Below are positions 31,406 through 32,458 of a stretch of DNA of 32,458 nucleotides, piece after piece. Within the stretch, counting starts at the first letter, position 1. Each line of letters begins with the position of its first letter. The notes beneath the pieces are model-generated. The model saw only the letters and a program-made list of their open reading frames with translations, was not told the origin of the DNA and searched no databases. This DNA comes from Bacteroidales bacterium (GTDB taxonomy: Bacteria > Bacteroidota > Bacteroidia > Bacteroidales > UBA932): positions 1 through 32,458 of the forward strand of contig JAQXJU010000079.1 in assembly GCA_029009115.1 (NCBI GenBank), given 5' to 3'. The translations under genes and the position numbers were made by a program.

Positions 31406-32458
31406 TTAATGTTTGGTCCACCACTGGTCAATGCTGGATTCTATTTCGTCGGCTTTGTCTTCTCCCACCACCGAAGGAAGGTTTACGAAAAGGTCGTATC
31501 CAAGCTTTTCTTCGAGCTGGTCTATGGTCATCTTGCCTGCCATATAATCTGAGCCGGAGCTGCTGTGACTGAACCAGAAAGCGATTCCGGCGTAGCTCCC
31601 GCGCGAGGAAGACACTCCGAGCACCGACTGGCTCTTGTGATATCCGACAAGGGCCTTATAATAGGCCGAGGGAATGGCAACATCCTTGTTGTCGTTGTCC
31701 TTCGCATATCCGAGAGGCTTATCGACCTGACATCCGGTTACCACATACAGAGTATCGAGATTTGCGGCCCACGACCTCAGCTTACCTTCGAGCTGAGCCC
31801 AAACCCCAGTGTTGAAAGTGCCTTTCTGGGGGGTCATATTGGTGTAGTAGAAGGTTTCGATGTTGGCTTGCCTGTTCAGGCGGTCGGCGGAAGGACACTG
31901 ATGCCCGCGCTGATAGCCTGCAGTGCGGTAGGCTCCTGTCAGGTTGGGCTGGTAGTCCGGCGAGAGTTTGGGGTCGTATCCCCAAGCATTGGTCCTGCTT
32001 CCCGTAGAGATGCTCCAACTGTTGAGGGGGTAAGCCACCCACCAAGATAACAACTTGCTCTTGTCGTAGCAGAATGAATAGTTTCGGGAGTGCACACGTC
32101 CGAGTGTCATAGGATGGACATAGAATTCCAGGCCCTCCTTCTTCTCGGCAAGTTCTATCCAGCCTGTGGGGAAAATGTCTTCCTTGTAGTTGCCGTGATC
32201 CTTGTAGTACTGGACAAAGTAGGTCGTCTGGACCTCTCCTTTCTCGGGAGTGGCCCGAATCTCAAAGATACGGTCCTCGCCCTCAGTGTTTGCGGAGTAT
32301 TGCAGAAACAGGTTGTTCGTTTCGCCACTACCGGAAGAAACGGGGTTCCCCTTGATATCTGTGATGCGGGCTTCGTCGGTGGGCTGACCGTCTTTTCCAG
32401 AGACGCTGACTCTCCAGTTTCCTGAGTATTTGATTGATACGAACACCTCATCCGCCTT
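31406..32458 (-). CDS. DNA/RNA non-specific endonuclease with N-terminal BACON-like domain (5' end cut off)
   Basis: The frame is open to the right window edge for 350 codons, so the true start and any signal peptide lie outside. The first visible ~80 residues (GNWRVSVSGKDG to TTYFVQ) have the pattern of a BACON/Ig-like surface domain. The rest is a NUC-family nuclease: RGHQCPSADR contains the catalytic His, and FYYTNMTPQKGTFNTGVWAQLE contains the metal-binding Asn. The usual DRGH motif reads QRGH here. The family cuts DNA and RNA without sequence specificity. It is the first visible gene of the secreted-protein operon. Confidence 0.88.
   Translation of the reverse strand, partial: KADEVFVSIKYSGNWRVSVSGKDGQPTDEARITDIKGNPVSSGSGETNNLFLQYSANTEGEDRIFEIRATPEKGEVQTTYFVQYYKDHGNYKEDIFPTGWIELAEKKEGLEFYVHPMTLGRVHSRNYSFCYDKSKLLSWWVAYPLNSWSISTGSRTNAWGYDPKLSPDYQPNLTGAYRTAGYQRGHQCPSADRLNRQANIETFYYTNMTPQKGTFNTGVWAQLEGKLRSWAANLDTLYVVTGCQVDKPLGYAKDNDNKDVAIPSAYYKALVGYHKSQSVLGVSSSRGSYAGIAFWFSHSSSGSDYMAGKMTIDQLEEKLGYDLFVNLPSVVGEDKADEIESSIDQWWTKH

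Overview
The window looks like chromosomal DNA of a Bacteroidota bacterium, most likely an uncultured gut-type Bacteroidales with moderately high GC. The evidence is promoters of the TTTG-N19-TAnnTTTG type, beta-barrel receptors with carboxypeptidase-regulatory N-domains, a BACON-type domain, DUF5689, lipoprotein signals, and sequence signatures of trpB2, recO, rsgA and lysA that fit the phylum. I cannot name the genus from sequence alone.

Left part (1-3470). The left edge holds the start of an unrecognised minus-strand ORF. Next comes an array of palindromic repeats (about 120-640) with an almost perfectly regular 63-bp spacing. A GNAT acetyltransferase gene follows, then a 90-bp inverted-repeat element that shares its core with the array but has different arms. 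Then, on the minus strand, there is a solitary tryptophan synthase beta-2 gene (trpB2). It is preceded by a complete transcription attenuator: a 26-residue leader peptide with three consecutive Trp codons, an antiterminator and a rho-independent terminator.

Middle part, plus strand (3474-10284). A compact chorismate synthase (aroC) converges by four bases with a SIMPL-domain gene. A TonB-receptor-like outer-membrane protein, diaminopimelate decarboxylase (lysA) and a predicted lipoprotein of the N-acylglucosamine 2-epimerase family follow. aroC and lysA have promoters so close to the start codon that leaderless mRNAs are predicted.

Right part, minus strand (10286-32458). Fifteen genes are tightly packed and co-directional, often with ATGA or 1-nt junctions. 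Transcription enters from the right edge with a set of exported proteins: a BACON-type/NUC nuclease, an endonuclease/exonuclease/phosphatase protein, a TonB-dependent receptor, a DUF5689 lipoprotein, an M3 metallopeptidase lipoprotein and a GH2 enzyme with the beta-glucuronidase NxKG motif. The first four suggest surface capture and degradation of extracellular nucleic acids. A promoter inside the end of the GH2 gene then leads into housekeeping genes: gpmI, a manA-rsgA gene fusion, a MATE exporter, rnr, a short-chain polyprenyl synthase, rdgB, a U32 RNA hydroxylase, a CtpA-type protease and recO.

The strongest points for follow-up are the Trp attenuator in front of a lone trpB2 (Trp-controlled indole salvage), the ManA-RsgA fusion, the predicted nucleic-acid acquisition operon, and the family of intergenic elements with a conserved core and exchangeable arms.
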